A DNA stretch of 64,000 nucleotides, taken from contig OX457068.1 in the NCBI GenBank assembly GCA_949752795.1, positions 62,623,582 through 62,687,581 of the forward strand, written 5' to 3'. This document shows positions 23,076 to 35,715 of this stretch, piece by piece; positions within the stretch are counted from its first letter, which is position 1, and every line of letters begins with the position of its first letter. The notes beneath the pieces are model-generated. The model had not been told where the DNA came from. It saw only the letters and a program-made list of their open reading frames with translations, and made no database searches. This DNA comes from Hyperoodon ampullatus (taxonomy: Eukaryota > Chordata > Mammalia > Artiodactyla > Ziphiidae). The translations under genes and the position numbers were made by a program.

Positions 23076-23899
23076 AACCCATAACTCCATATCCTGCTCC
23101 ACAGTAGCCCTGACTTCTGTCCCCTAGTTTTCCCATGATGGTCTCTCCCCATCCTCCAAATGGGCAGTGTACATTTATACCTCAGGACCATTGCACATGG
23201 TTTTCCCACAGTGGGAATGGCATTTCCTCCATCTTCACTTAAATCCCACCTCTGTTTCAGGGCCACTTCAAATCCCAAGTCCTCTCTGAAATCCTCCTCA
23301 AATAGTTTGTCCTACAGTCTCCTCTTCCTCTTCAGAGTACCTGGAGTGTTTAATGACATCTCCTCTCATTTGGCTTTTATTATATATTATTTTGTGTCAT
23401 TAGTTAATATCTGTTAAAAATTAGTTAAAGCTTATCTGGATTATACCCAACCTTTATCATCCATAATAGCTCCTACATTAATGGTGCTTAAGAAATGTCT
23501 GTTAATTGTATGCCAACTACAGACAAGGTACTAAAAAGTTTACAGAGTCAGCATACGATGGAGTTCTTGTAATCAAAGAGACTATCGTTCATTTTGGGAG
23601 TCAGTAAAAGACACACACATAAAACAAATGTGTATGCATAAAAAAAATGAGAGACTAAAACAGAGTATAAAACTATACAGAGAAAATATATAATGAATGA
23701 GATGGAAAAGAGGAAAATAGGCTAGAGTCATCAGAAAAGAGAAGACATAACATTTAAATTGAGTCTTTTAAAGTGACTGGGATTCACCCGAGAAATCAGA
23801 AGACATTTCAAACCAATTGACAGTGAAGAAAACACATCAAAATTTATGAGATGCAGAAAAACAGTGCTTTTTCTACAGGGAATTTTCCTCTAGGGAAAA
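23076..23899. other. PSTPIP2 intron 1, low-copy sequence
   Basis: No clear repeat up to the edge of the old L1 near 23.9 kb, which is hard to place. Confidence 0.35.
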
Positions 23900-24087
23900 T
23901 CTTCCTATAGGGAAATTTGTAGCTCCAAATGCTAATATTAGAAAAGAAACAAAGTTTTTAAAATTAATGATCTAAGCTTTCATTTTATGGAACTACGAAA
24001 ATAAGAACAAATTTAAATTTGCAGTAACTAGAAGAAAGGAAATAAAAATAGTAGAACACAATGAAATACAATAGAAATGGCCAAACA

Positions 24088-24325
24088 GGGACTTCCCTGG
24101 TGGTCCAGTGGCTAAGGCCTCATGCTCCCAATGCAGGGGGCCCGGGTTCAATCCCTGGTCAGGGAACTAGATCCCACATGCCGCAACTAAGAGTTCGCAT
24201 GCCACAACTAAAGATTCTGCATGCCACAACTAAAGATTCCACATGCTGCAACAAAGATCCCATGTGCCACAACCAAGACCCAGCGCAGCCAAATAAATAA
24301 AAATAAATTAATTTTTTAAAAAGAT
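24088..24325 (+). repeat. CHR-type SINE with repeated gcaacta- units
   Basis: gggacttccctggtggtcca head, several catgc-caactaaag units and an aaataaataaaa tail. Duplication aaatgg[c/a]caaaca at 24075-24087 and 24326-24338. Confidence 0.93.
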
Positions 24326-24852
24326 AAATGGACAAACAATAAAGAAGATTAATGAAACCAAAAGGTAGTCCCTTGAAAAGCTTAATAAAATCAGAAAACC
24401 TATAGCTGGGTTGACCAAAAAACAAGAGAGACAGAAAGAAAAAACACAAATTATCAATGTCCTCAATCTGACAAAGGACATCTACAGAAACCTAGAGCTA
24501 ACAACTTAACGGTGAAAAGGAGGAAATAAAGCAAGAAAAAGATAAAGAACACACTTGTTGGAAAGGAAATAGTAAAACTGCCTTTATTTTCAAACAACAT
24601 GATTGTGTTCACAGAAATTTACCCCCCAAAATGACTAGAACTAATAAATTTAACAGCATTGCAGGGCACAAAGTCAATACACAGAAATCAATTACATTTC
24701 TATATACCAGTAGCAAAAAATAATTAAACATCATTTAAATGGCATTAAGAATATAAAATATTCAGGAATAAATGCTTAAAAGGTTACACAATACAAGATT
24801 TCTTCACTGAAAATTACAATGTTTTGCTGAAAGAAATGAAAATAAAGGTAGG

Positions 24853-25022
24853 GGGCTTCCCTGGTGGCGCAGTGGTTGGGAGTCCGCCTGCCAATGCAGG
24901 GGACACGGGTTCGTGCCCCGGTCCGGGAAGATCCCACATGCCGCGGAGCGGCTGAGCCTGCGCGTCCAGAGCCTGTGCTCCGCAATGGGAGAGGCCGCAA
25001 CAGTGAGAGGCCCGCATACCGC

Positions 25023-25056
<34 letters not shown>

Positions 25057-25057
25057 G
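24853..25057 (+). repeat. Short CHR SINE with internal 22-bp deletion and AAAAG tail
   Basis: The body reads ...gagcggctgagcctgcgcg..., lacking the 22 bp between two GCTG copies that other copies retain. The tail has become (AAAAG)n up to 25057. No clean target-site duplication was found. Confidence 0.9.
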
Positions 25058-25797
25058 CAGACCATGTTTGTGGATTGAAAGAGTAAATATTGTTAAAACA
25101 TCAATTTTCTCCAAATTGATCTACAGATTCAACACAATACCATGAAAATCCCAAAAGTCTTTTCTGTAGAAGTTTGCCAGTTAGCCTAAAATTTATATGG
25201 AATTAAAAGACCTAGAATAAAAAGTTTTTTTAAAAGAAGAAAGAGCTGGAGAATTCATACCGCCTGACTTCAAAACTTGCAGGGAAGTTATAGTAATCCA
25301 AACAGTACAGTACTGATCTGAGGACAGACAAGTAGATCAATGGAACAGAATACAACCTAGGAATAGACTCATGTCAATTGACTTTCCCAAAGGTGTCAAA
25401 GCCATTCAGTGGGAGAAATGACAGTCCTTTCCACATGTGGTCCTGAGACAACTGCATAAAGCTGGGGAGAGAAGAGTCTTTGCTCACTGCCCCCACTGCT
25501 TCCACTGCACACAATGCACACACAATTAATGTGCGATGGGTCACAGACTCAGGTGCAAAACCAAAATATAAAGTTTTGGTTAATTAGTATAGGCAAATAC
25601 CTTTGAGGCCTTGAGGCAGGAAAAGATTTCCTAGAGAGGATACAAAAAATACGAACTGCTAAAGAAAAAACTGAAAAACTGGACTTCATCAAAATTAGAA
25701 ACCTCTGCTCATCAAAGGAGATTATTAAGAAAATCAAATGGCAAGCCACATGCTGGGAGAAGATATTCACAATACATATGTCTGTCAAAGGACTTGT

Positions 25798-26000
25798 GGG
25801 CTTTCCTGGTGGCGTAGTGGTTGAGAGTCCGCCTGCCGATGCAGGGGACGCGGGTTTGTGCCCCGGTCCGGGAAGATCCCACGTGCCGCGGAGCGGCTGG
25901 GCCCGTGAGCCATGGCCACTGAGCCTGCACGTCCAGAGCCTATGCTCCGCAATGGGAGAGGCTGCGACAGTGAGAGGCCCGCGTACCGCAAAAAAAAAAA
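25798..26000 (+). repeat. Short CHR SINE
   Basis: Inserted in the old L1. Duplication aaaggact[t/c]gt at 25787-25797 and 26001-26011. Confidence 0.94.
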
Positions 26001-27157
26001 AAAGGACTCGTAACCAGAACATATAAATAACTTCAAATTAATAAAAATATAAGCAACCCAATAAAAACTGGGCATAATACTTGAACTTCATAAACACTTC
26101 ATAAAAGACATTCCTTTGGCCAAAAATCTCATGAAAAGTTGCTTAACGTGACAGGGAAATTCAAATTAAAGTCACAGTGATATCTACTTCATGCCCACTA
26201 GAACAGCTGAAATTAAAAAGTCAACATTGAATGTAGGCAAGGATGTTGAACTATCAGAACTCTCATTCTGGGAGTGTGAAAATGGTACAATCATTTTGAA
26301 AAAATGGGAATTTCTCAAAAAGCTAAACATGTACATATCATATGACCCAAAGTTCTACTCCAAAGCATTTACCCAAGTGAAAGAAAAACATATGTCCACA
26401 AAAAGACCTCTGCAAGAAGGTTCATAGGACTTTTATTCACAATAGCCCCAAACTGGAAACAACCCAATGCCTAACAATCGATGGATGATAAACAGTGTGT
26501 GGTATATTCATACAATGGAATACTACACAGCAATAAAAAGGAAAGAACTACTGACACTGAAACAACATGGATGAATCTCAAAAACATTATGCTAATGAAA
26601 GATGCTAGATGCAAAAAGTATTTACTGCATGAAGTTTATATGAAGTTCTAGGACAGGAAAGCAGTTCTAGGACTTACTTCTATGGTAAAAGAAGTAAGAA
26701 TAGTGACTGCCTGAGTCAGGGGAGAAATTGAGGGTGGACTGGGAAGAGCCATGAGGGAACTTCCTGGAATGATGGAAACACATCCAATCAAGATCTTTCC
26801 ATAGAGGTGTGAGTTGTACAGGAATATGTAGTTTTCAAAACTCGATCTGTGTGCTTCATCTTATGTAAATTACACCTCAAAAAATTAAAAGCCAAAAAAA
26901 ATTGATTAGGAGTCAGAAGAATAATGGGAGGGAGGCAGTCACTAGAAGGAAGAGAGGAAGATAAGCCTTGAAAATGGATCTGGTCTTAGAGTCCCGGGTG
27001 AGGCAGGGAGATGAAAAAGAAGGAAGGGCAGATCCACCCACCCAGCAACCTCCCAAAGACCCAGAAGGTCAGGTTTAATAATGCTCAAATTATAAAGAGG
27101 TAAATAGCATTCAAGTTTTAATCAGTGGATTAGTATTTTAATCATAAAGCCACTTAA

Positions 27158-27433
27158 GGGACTTCCCTGGTGGTCCAGTGGTTAAGAATCCGCCTTCCAA
27201 TGCAGGGGACGCAGGTTCAATCCCTGGTCAGGAAACTAAGATCCCACATGCCGCGGGGCAACTAAGCCCATATGCCGCAACTACTGAGCCTGCGCACCAC
27301 AACTACTGAGCCCACACACTCTGGAGCCCGCATGCCACAGCTAGAGAGAAGACTGCATGCTGCAACGAAGATCCTGGGTGCCGCAACTAAGACCCAATGC
27401 AGCCAAATAAATAAATTAATTAAAAAAATAAAT
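27158..27433 (+). repeat. Longer CHR-type SINE
   Basis: gggacttccctggtggtcca head, ctactgagcc units, aataaata tail. Duplication aaagccacttaa at 27146-27157 and 27434-27445. Confidence 0.94.
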
Positions 27434-27445
27434 AAAGCCACTTAA

Positions 27446-27929
27446 ATTTCTTTAAGACAAAAATTTTGCCAGGTCCAGCAATGAGCACATGTGTGCCACA
27501 TCCAGGAGCTGTGTGATCCAAAGAATAATAAAAACAGTCTTGCTGTGATGCCAGCGGCCAGTCCAGACCAGGTGGCGTTGTGGGTTCAGAGAAGGCAATC
27601 TCCGTGGGCTGCCTGGTGGAGCATAACTCCACTGCCGCCAGCTCCCCCAACCCACCCCTAACACTCAGGTCTGGTCTCCCTCAATTCAGGCACATGTACT
27701 CCTCCTACCTGCCCAGCCCTGAGGCTCATGTTGCAGGGGCCTCTGAGAACTTGTTTCCAGAGACCTTTTCTACCATGTGGCCACTAGGCAGAAGGGGAAG
27801 GCAGAGGGGAAGCAAAAGATACCTGCAGCCGCCAAAGCCACCATCAGAATTATGGTGCTACCACCAGAGCATCCCCACATCCAGTTCTGTGCTGCACCTC
27901 ACGTCCATCCTATCATGGCATCTGCTACA
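27446..27929. other. PSTPIP2 intron 1, low-copy sequence
   Basis: GC-richer and unrecognised. A 151-codon open frame starting at 27580 runs into the MER5-like element and is not credible as a gene. Confidence 0.35.
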
Positions 27930-28112
27930 CGGTTTCAGTTTCTCTAGATGTGGGCTCCAAGGACCACCTGTGCCAGAATCACCCAAGCAGCTTGGTAAAC
28001 AGGCAGTCCCCCAGGTCTCACCCGAGACCTGCTGATTCTGAACCCTGGTTGGGGGAGTCTCCACTTCTTACACTCTTCCAAGGACTGTAATGCCGTTTAA
28101 GAACTGCTGCCA
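27930..28112 (+). repeat. MER5A-like hAT DNA-transposon relic
   Basis: It contains gtgccagaatcacccaagc, then cttggtaaacaggcag, gacctgctgattctgaacc, and ends tttaagaactgctg. This is the order of the MER5A non-autonomous element. Diverged. Confidence 0.7.
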
Positions 28113-28619
28113 TAGAAATTACAAAAGACGATAGAACAATCATGGCTCCTGCTTTGAGGAAAGCAGGAAACTTGCACGTGAAACTAGAGAACACAGCAGA
28201 ATGGGGCAGGAAAGAATGACTGTTAGTAAATGCAGAGGAGAAGAGGCCAGGGAAGACTCTCCATTGTTTGCATTTGATTTTATAACCTCCAATTTTGAGT
28301 AAAAAATGCAAATTGGCATTGGTGCCCTTTGGAAGCCCAGAGAGCCCGCTTAGAATGGGGAGAAGGCACTGACTTTGCATTACACACAAAGGTTGAGTTT
28401 GTTTGAAGACTGGCCATGGGATATGTTAATGTACTGTACTTTGCATTAAAGGACCACAGTATGCTCCATATAAACACAGTGAGAAAGGAGCTATTTCCAC
28501 GTTTACAGCTGGAGAAAATAAGACACAAGGAAAAGAAGTTCTCCTTATCACTTCCTCCAACCACAATGAAAGATCTGAACTCTCAACCAAGAATATTATT
28601 CAAATCTCCATTATTTATT
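28113..28619. other. PSTPIP2 intron 1, low-copy sequence
   Basis: Nothing recognised. Confidence 0.35.
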
Positions 28620-28634
28620 AAAAGCTATATGGCA

Positions 28635-28840
28635 GGGGCTTCCCTGGTGGTGCAGTGGTTGAGAGTCTGCCTGCCGATGCAGGGGACATGGGTTCGTGGC
28701 CCGGTCCAGGAAGATCCCACATGCCGTGGAGAGGCTAGGCCCGTGAGCCATGGCCGCTGAGCCTGAGCGTCCAGAGCCTGTGCTCCACAACGGGAGAGGC
28801 CACAACAGTGAGAGGCCTGCATACCGCCAAAAAAAAAAAA
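28635..28840 (+). repeat. Short CHR SINE
   Basis: Duplication aaaagctatatggca at 28620-28634 and 28841-28855, perfect over 15 bp. Confidence 0.96.
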
Positions 28841-29019
28841 AAAAGCTATATGGCAACAGAAGACTTGGGATAAAGACCAAGGACTTCATTTTACCTCCCT
28901 CTGTTCTCAACATTGATCTTTGTTTCCTATCTCTTTTACTGGAAGAGGTAAAACCAAATGGATCAAACTCACCTTATCTGTAGATATGGATTGATTATCA
29001 TTAATTAATATTAATAATT

Positions 29020-29220
29020 CGGGCTAATATACAGTGAATGTTTGCTGTGTTCCAAAGAGCATACCAAGTATTTTGCATGGGACATTTTGCTTAATTCTTA
29101 TAACAATCCTATGACATAAGTATAATTATTATCTTCATTTTACAGGACAAGAAACTGTGGTTCTGTACTCTGAAACCACTCGACCACACAGCTTCTCTTG
29201 TTTGAGGATAAGAACCAAAT
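29020..29220 (-). repeat. MIR SINE
   Basis: Reverse MIR: tttgctgtgttccaaagagc, cttaattcttataacaatcc, tcattttacaggacaagaaa. Confidence 0.75.
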
Positions 29221-29284
29221 CTAACTTTTTGCCAGTTAGCCTACTTCCCTACGGTTCTAAATGGGACATACGCAGCCTTTAACG

Positions 29285-29445
29285 CCACACTTGGGTTTGA
29301 GCCCTGGTTCTACCACACACAAGCTATATGACTTGGAGCTAAGTAGCTCAATCCCTCCTTACTAGACTACAAAATGGGGATATTGGAAGGACCAAATGAG
29401 ATAATGTGCTTTGAGTTTACCAAGTGCTTCACAAACTAAAGGAAT
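29285..29445 (+). repeat. MIR SINE
   Basis: Sense MIR: tttgagccctggttctacca, then ctacaaaatggggatat and atgagataatgtgctttgag. It lies head-to-head with the preceding reverse MIR. Confidence 0.7.
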
Positions 29446-30744
29446 TAAGGCAGACACATCAAGATTTCTCAAGACCAGGCCACATAAACAAAAAAGCATA
29501 TGTGTTTGAACAATACAATTTTTTTTTCCACTGAAAGCAGACAACAGTGAAATAAATGTAGCTGTTAGCTATTCAAAAGTAAGTATGTCGTCATCTGAGG
29601 AAGCAGCTGGAAAGGTGTCAGGGATACCTCAGCAAAGGATATGGAAACTGCCATTTTCAGGCAGGAAAAACCTAGTCAAAGTCACTACAATGGTTATGCC
29701 CTTAAGCCTTCTCTTAAGCAATAATAATGGATTGTGAAGGCAAGAATAAGACCCCATCCCAGTTCCCATGCCAGCCTTGTTCTACGAGCCCACAGCCCCA
29801 GCTCCTTCTAGACTGGATCCACACTTGACATTTTCACATGTCTAAGTGTCCCTCCTGTCAAGTCAGCAGGTCAATTACAAAGGCAACTCTACTCAACTGA
29901 AAATACTTTAAGTGAAAGATAAACCTGAGAAAGTGTGCAATGCAAAAGCTCCGCATAAGGAAAATAAATGACTAGAAGGATGTGCACCCAAATGTTGAAA
30001 GCAATTCTCTTCTTAGCATGCTTCCGTATTTTTTACATTTTCTATAATATCCTTACATTGCTTTTATAATCTGAAGTCTTTCTCCCTACATCCATCCCTT
30101 AAAGATGGCAAATTGAAGTCTTGTTTCTCTCTCATCTGTTCCCAGGCCCCACTAAAATAAAAAATGATCCACAGCAACAGCAAAAAATAGGAAAGGGCCC
30201 AATGAGGAAGGTGCACATTTGTAGGAATTTCTGTAATATAAAAAACAGATAGGACTAGATGGGCAGGGGTCAGAAGCCAGTATTCCAAACTACACAAAAC
30301 AGAAGAAAGTCCACAAACATTCCCAGCAAAGTCCTAGAAAATCACAAGCTCAAATCAGCAGGGGCTGAAACTGGAGTAGCCATGGAAATACTGGGAGGGT
30401 GTCTGTAGGACACCAGGAACCCAGCCAGTGCCCTGCCCCAGAGCAGCTAACTCTGACTTTTGTACCAGAGCCACAGCTGGTGAGGACTCCACCCTGCAGC
30501 AGGCTCCTCACAAGGGCATAAAGACCAGAACAGCAATGGGGTGCTGTCCCTAAGCACCATCAAAGCTTGCACACTAAAAATTGAAGGAAAAAAAGGTTCT
30601 GCACAATTCTCAAGTCCTGTAAATGCCCTCCACATCCAGGATAACACCTTTCCCACTTTCTTACTCCAGACAGAGGCAAAAATATCAGAAATTGTCATTA
30701 TTTTTAGATTATATAATTATCTACTTTGAAAACCAGAGATTGTC
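29446..30744. other. PSTPIP2 intron 1, mostly low-copy
   Basis: A probable L1ME 3' fragment lies at about 29890-30080 (tgactagaaggatgtgcac, attgcttttataatctga). The rest is unrecognised. Confidence 0.4.
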
Positions 30745-31042
30745 AAGTGAAAAGCTAGGAACTGAATTAAATATTTTTTTAAAAATCAACAGTTTTCTTA
30801 TATATCACTAATAACCACTTAAAATGTAGTTTAAAATACAAAATCCTATTCATAATGCCAATAAAACCTATAAAATACCTAGGAATAAGTCTTTTTGAAG
30901 GAAAACTATAAAACATTACTAAAAAAACACAAAGATCTCAAAACATTTAGAAATATATCCTAGTCCAAGATGGGAAAGTCCAATATTGGAAAGATTCAAT
31001 TCTCCCCACATAAACCTATCAAGTTAAAATAATTTCAGTCAA

Positions 31043-31357
31043 GGGACGTCCCTGGTGGTGCAGTGGTTAAGAATCCACCTGCCAATGCAGAGGACACAGG
31101 TTCGAGCCCTGGTCCAGGAAGATCCCACATGTCACGGAGCAACTAAGCCCGTGCGCCACAACTACTGAGCCCGCGTGCCACGACTACTGAAGCCCATGCA
31201 CCTAGAGCCTGTGCTCCACAACAGGAGAAGCCACCACAGTGAGAAGACTGTACACCACAACAAAGAGTAGTCCCCACTCACTGCAACTAGAGAAAGCCCA
31301 CACACAGCAATGAAGACCCAATGCAGTCCAAAATAAATAAATAAATTTCTAAATAAC
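31043..31357 (+). repeat. Long CHR-type SINE
   Basis: Full-length type with two ctactgagcccgcg-like units and an aataaataaataaa tail. Duplication aataatttcagtcaa at 31028-31042 and 31358-31372. Confidence 0.94.
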
Positions 31358-31424
31358 AATAATTTCAGTCAAAATCTTAATGGAATTTCTTTTTAAATTT
31401 AAGTTCATTCTAAAACCAACCTAA

Positions 31425-32145
31425 TATGACCCAGCAATCCCACTACTGGGCATATACCCTGAGAAAACCATAATTCAAAAAGAGTCAAGTACCACAATGT
31501 TCATTGCAGCTCTATTTACAATAGCCAGGACATGAAAGTAACCTAAGTGTCCATCAACAGATGAATGGATAAAGAAGATGTGGCACATATATACAATAGA
31601 ATATTAGTCAGCCATAGAAAGAAATGAAATTGAGTTATTTGTAGTGAGGTGGATGGACTTAGAGTCTGTCATACAGAGTGAAGTAAGTCAGAAAGAGAAA
31701 AACAAATACCATATGCTAACACATATATATGGAATCTAAAATTAAAAAAAAAAAGGTTCTGAAGAACCTAGGGGCAGGACAGGTATAAAGACGCTGATGC
31801 AGAGAATGGACTTGAGGACACAGGGAGGGGGAAGGGTAAGCTGGGACGAAGTGAGAGAGTGGCATGGACATATATACACTACCAAATGTAAAATAGATAG
31901 TAGTGGGAAGCAGCCACATAGTACAGGGAGATCAGCTTGGTGCTTTGTGACCACCTAGAGGGGTGGGATAGGGAGGGTGGGAGGGAGACACAAGCAGGAG
32001 GAGATATGGGGATATACGTGTACATATAGCTGATTCACTTTGTTATATAGCAGAAACTAACACAATATTGTAAAGCAATTATACTCCAATAAATATGTTA
32101 AAAAAATAAATAAGTAAAGCAAAGAAGAATTTTCTGGGGAAAAAA
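31425..32145 (+). repeat. 5'-truncated young L1 3' end
   Basis: It begins in the ORF2 C-terminus (gcaatcccactactgggc), runs through the full 3' UTR (gatatacgtgtacatatagc) and ends in A-rich sequence. Near-duplication aaaac(c)aacctaa at 31412-31424 and 32146-32157. Confidence 0.87.
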
Positions 32146-33100
32146 AAAACAACCTAAAAAGAATAAGTGAATGAAAATAGACCCTAAAATGTTGAAAAGA
32201 TGAATAAGTGAAGACTAACCCTACCATACAAAAATCAGTATAAATAACCAAAAATTTTCAAAGTACTATGTTATGACATTTAGAACTGATAATCAGGTAA
32301 ATAAAATACAAACAACAGTCCAGAATGGCCTTATGTATGTATGGGGATTTAATATATGATAAAGGAAGCATTTACAACCAGAAAGAAATTGATGCCTTGT
32401 TCAATAAATATTATTGTAACAATGACTGTTCATTTTGCCAAAAACTAAATATAGAGCCCTTTCTAACACAGCGCTCTAAAATAAATATCTGATGAATTAA
32501 AGATCTAAACATGGAAATCACAAACATGTATAAAGAAAATATAGAATGTATATATTTTTTAACTATTGAGGTAAGAGATTTTTTTCTAAGTATGACTCCA
32601 AACTTAGAAGAAAAAACTAACAGATTAGCCTATTCTGAAAATACGGTTTACCAAAATTGACAGCATTTGAGATAGAAAGCTGAGACAGGCCAATTTCCTT
32701 AGAAGAAACAGAGAAAGTAATCAAGGAGCAGAAAAAAGCAACAGAACTGGATGTTTTCACAGGAGAATGGAACTCTACCGAATCTTCAGGGAACAAAACA
32801 TATTCCTAAGGTCCATAAATTGATCGGGAATGAAAGACAATGTATTAATTCACTTTATAAAGCAAGTATAAAATAATACTTAAACTTGACAGAGTATAAA
32901 AAAAGAAACTTACTAATATCATTTATGAATATTAATCAAAAAGTACTAAATAAAATATTAGCAAAAAAAATCCATTACCACATTAAGAAGAGACTATACC
33001 ATGACTGAGTGGGACTTATTCCAAGAATGAAAATTTGGTTGAATATGAGGAAATTTATTAACCTAATAAATCATTTTAATAAATCAGAAAGAAAAATCAT

Positions 33101-34918
33101 CTGGAGAGCTACATGTAAAAGAATAAAATTAGAACATTCTCTAACACCAGATACAAAAATAAACTTAAGATGGACTGAAGACCTAAATGTAAGACCAGAA
33201 ACTATAAAACTCCTAGAGAAGGGTGGGAGGGAGGGAGACACAAGAGGGAAGAGATATGGGGATATATGTATATGTATAGCTGATTCACTTTGTTATAAAG
33301 CAGAAACTAACACACCATTGGAAAGCAATCATACTCCAATAAAGATGTTAAAAAAGTAAGAAAAAAAAAGAAATACAAGAAGACAGCAAATGCCAACACC
33401 ACAATTCTTCCTCAGGAATTTGTCATCTTGTCTGTCATCTTAAAGGGTGCCCTATTATACCGTTCACATGCTGTATATTTGTTAGTCCTACTTTACAGAA
33501 CATCACAATGCTTCTTTTGTTCTTTTATTATCTTATATATATATTTGGCATTAAATTTGATATCATGAAAAATAAATAAATAAAAATAAAAATAAACAAA
33601 TGGGACCTAACTTAAAAGCTTTTGCATGGCAAAGGAAACCATCAACAAAACCAAAAGACAACCTACTGAGTGGGAGAAAATATTTGTAAATGATATGACC
33701 AATAAGGGGTCAATATCCAACATATATAAACAGTTCATACAACTCAACATCAAACAAAAAAAAAACCCCAATTAAAAAATGAGCAGAAGAACTGAATAGA
33801 CATTTTTCCAAAGAGGAAATACAGATAGCCTACATGAAAAGATGCTCAACATTGCTAATCATCAGGGAAATGCAAATCAAAACCACAATGAGATATCACC
33901 TCACACCTGTCAGAATGGCCATCATCAAAAAGAACACAAATAACAAATGTTGGCAAGGATGTGGAGAAAAGGGAACACTAGTACACTGTTGGTGGGAACA
34001 CAAATTGGTGCAGCTACTGTGGAAAACAGTATGGAGATTTCTCAAGAAACCAAAAATTGGGCTTCCCTGGTGGTGCAGTGGTTGAGAGTCCGCCTGCCGA
34101 TGCGGGGGACGTGGGTTCGTGCCTCGGTCTGGGAGGATCCCACATGCCGCGGAGCTGCTGGGCCCATGGGCCATGGCCGCTGAGCCTGCACATCCAGGGC
34201 CTGTGCTCCACAACAGGAGAGGCCACAGCAGTGAGAGGCCCATGTACCGCAAAAAAAAGAGAAACCAAAAATTGACCCAGCAATTCTGCTCCTGGGTATA
34301 TATATGAAAAAAACCCAAAAACACTAAGTCGAAAAGATACACGCACCCCACTGTTTCTAGCAGCATTATTTACAATTGCTAAGATATGGAAGCAACCTAA
34401 GTGTCCATCAACAGATGAATGGATAAAGATGATGTGATAAACACACACACACACACAAGGCAAAATATTACTCAGCCATAAAAAAGAATGAAAATTTTCT
34501 ATGTGCAGCAATGTGGATGGACTTGGAGGGCATTATGCTAAGTGAAATAAGTCAGAGAAAGACTAATACTGTATGATACCGCTTATATACTTATATATGG
34601 AATCTAAAAAATACAACAAACTAGTTAATATAACAAAAAAGCAGACTCACAGATACAGAGAACAAACTAGTGGTTACCAGTGTGGAGAGGGAACAGGAGA
34701 TGGGCAATATGGAGATAGGGGTTGGGAGGTACAAATTATTAGGCATAGAATGGGTTGCAGGGATGTGTTGTGCAGTCCGGGGAATATAGCCAATATTTTG
34801 CAATGGCTATAGATGCAGCATAACCTTTGGGAATTGTGGATCACTATGTTGTGCATCTGTAAATTGTATGGCATTATACAACATCTATACTTCAATAAAA
34901 AATAAAATTAAAAAAAAA
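33101..34918 (+). repeat. Rearranged L1 3' portion inside the old L1
   Basis: Bounded by gaaa(a)atcat at 33091-33100 and 34919-34927. 33101-33219 is ORF2 C-terminal sequence. It jumps to the last part of an L1 3' UTR (33220-33360), then about 220 bp of unrecognised sequence. From about 33585 ORF2 resumes nearly where it stopped, running through the 3' end. A SINE lies at 34060. Confidence 0.75.
34060..34259 (+). repeat. Short CHR SINE
   Basis: Inserted in the rearranged L1. Perfect duplication agaaaccaaaaattg at 34045-34059 and 34260-34274. Confidence 0.96.
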
Positions 34919-34942
34919 GAAAATCATGACTTTCTCCATAGA

Positions 34943-35423
34943 TGTAGGCTGAATAATGGACCCCAAAGATACCTAGGTCTTAATCCCTGGACTCCATGAA
35001 TTTTATCTTTTATGGAAAAAGAGTCTTTGCAGATATGATTAAGTTAAGGATATTGAAATAGGGAGATTATCCTGGATTAGCTGGGTGGGCCCTAAATGCA
35101 ATCACAAATGTTCTTCTAAGAGAGAAGCAGAGGGAGATTTGACACAGAATAGGAAAAAGCATGTGACCACGGAGGCAAGATTGAGTGATGTGACCACAAG
35201 CCAAGAAACTCCAACAGCCACCAGAAGCTGGAAAAGATGAGGAATTGATTCTCTCCTAGAACTTCCAGAGGGAGTGTGTCCCTGCTGATACTTTGATTCC
35301 ATCTCAATGAAACTGATTTGGGACTTCTGAACTCCAGGACTGTAAGAGAATACATTTCTGTTGTTTTAAGCCAACAAGTTTGTGGTGATTTGTTACAGCA
35401 GTCTCAGGAAAGTAATGTAAGGC
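34943..35423 (+). repeat. MLT1-type MaLR solo LTR
   Basis: Starts tgtaggctgaataatgg, with gtctttgcagatatgattaa and ctgggtgggccctaaatgc, and ends in ttgttttaagccaacaagtt...tttgttacagcag. It is an LTR only, with no internal coding region seen, and it interrupts the old L1. Confidence 0.8.
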
Positions 35424-35715
35424 CAAAAAAGATTTTGACAGTATTCAACACCCATTTCTGATTTTAAAAGAAAGTCGAGAAAATAGGAATTGATGGTACT
35501 CTCTTAAGATGAATATACTGAATATATATTCATGCCCATATCTCCACTACGTTATACTGGAGGTATTAACCAATACAATTTGAGAAGATAAATCAATTAG
35601 AAGCATAAGAGTAGGAAAAGAAATAAAACTATCTTTACTTGCAGATAATATAATAAAAATAGAAAGATTCTGTCATGTAAAATGTCTGTTCTTAGTTAAT
35701 TTTAAAATGCAATGC

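Larger units (their letters stand above)
23900..26895 (+). repeat. Old L1 ORF2 to 3' UTR, carrying three SINEs
   Basis: A decayed ORF2 on the plus strand: gatctaagctttcattttat, agcttaataaaatcagaaaac, cacaaagtcaatacacagaa, ggatgttgaactatcagaac, and tacaatggaatactacacag. It ends in a 3' UTR with tacacctcaaaaaattaaaa. Removing the SINEs at 24088, 24853 and 25798 restores continuity. Confidence 0.8.
30745..32640 (+). repeat. Old L1 late ORF2, split by a SINE and an L1
   Basis: Decayed ORF2 after the RT core: ttcttatatatcactaataa, aatacctaggaataagtc, then ccagaatggccttatgtatg. It is interrupted by a SINE (31043) and a younger L1 tail (31425). The right limit, where it meets a second old L1, is approximate. 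Confidence 0.7.

Noticed and set aside
22724..23278. Long overlapping open frames (up to 184 codons) on both strands, similar ones at 7491-8016, 12026-12371, 19570-20082 and 34014-34511
   Set aside because: They are translations of CHR SINE bodies; the same peptide strings recur at every SINE copy.
27580..28035. 151-codon plus-strand open frame
   Set aside because: Its second half is the MER5-like transposon relic; no known protein motif.
34943..35423. Endogenous retrovirus with coding capacity at the MLT1 LTRs (also 44353-44840 and 49757-50055)
   Set aside because: Only LTR sequence is present; no internal gag or pol region lies beside any of the three.
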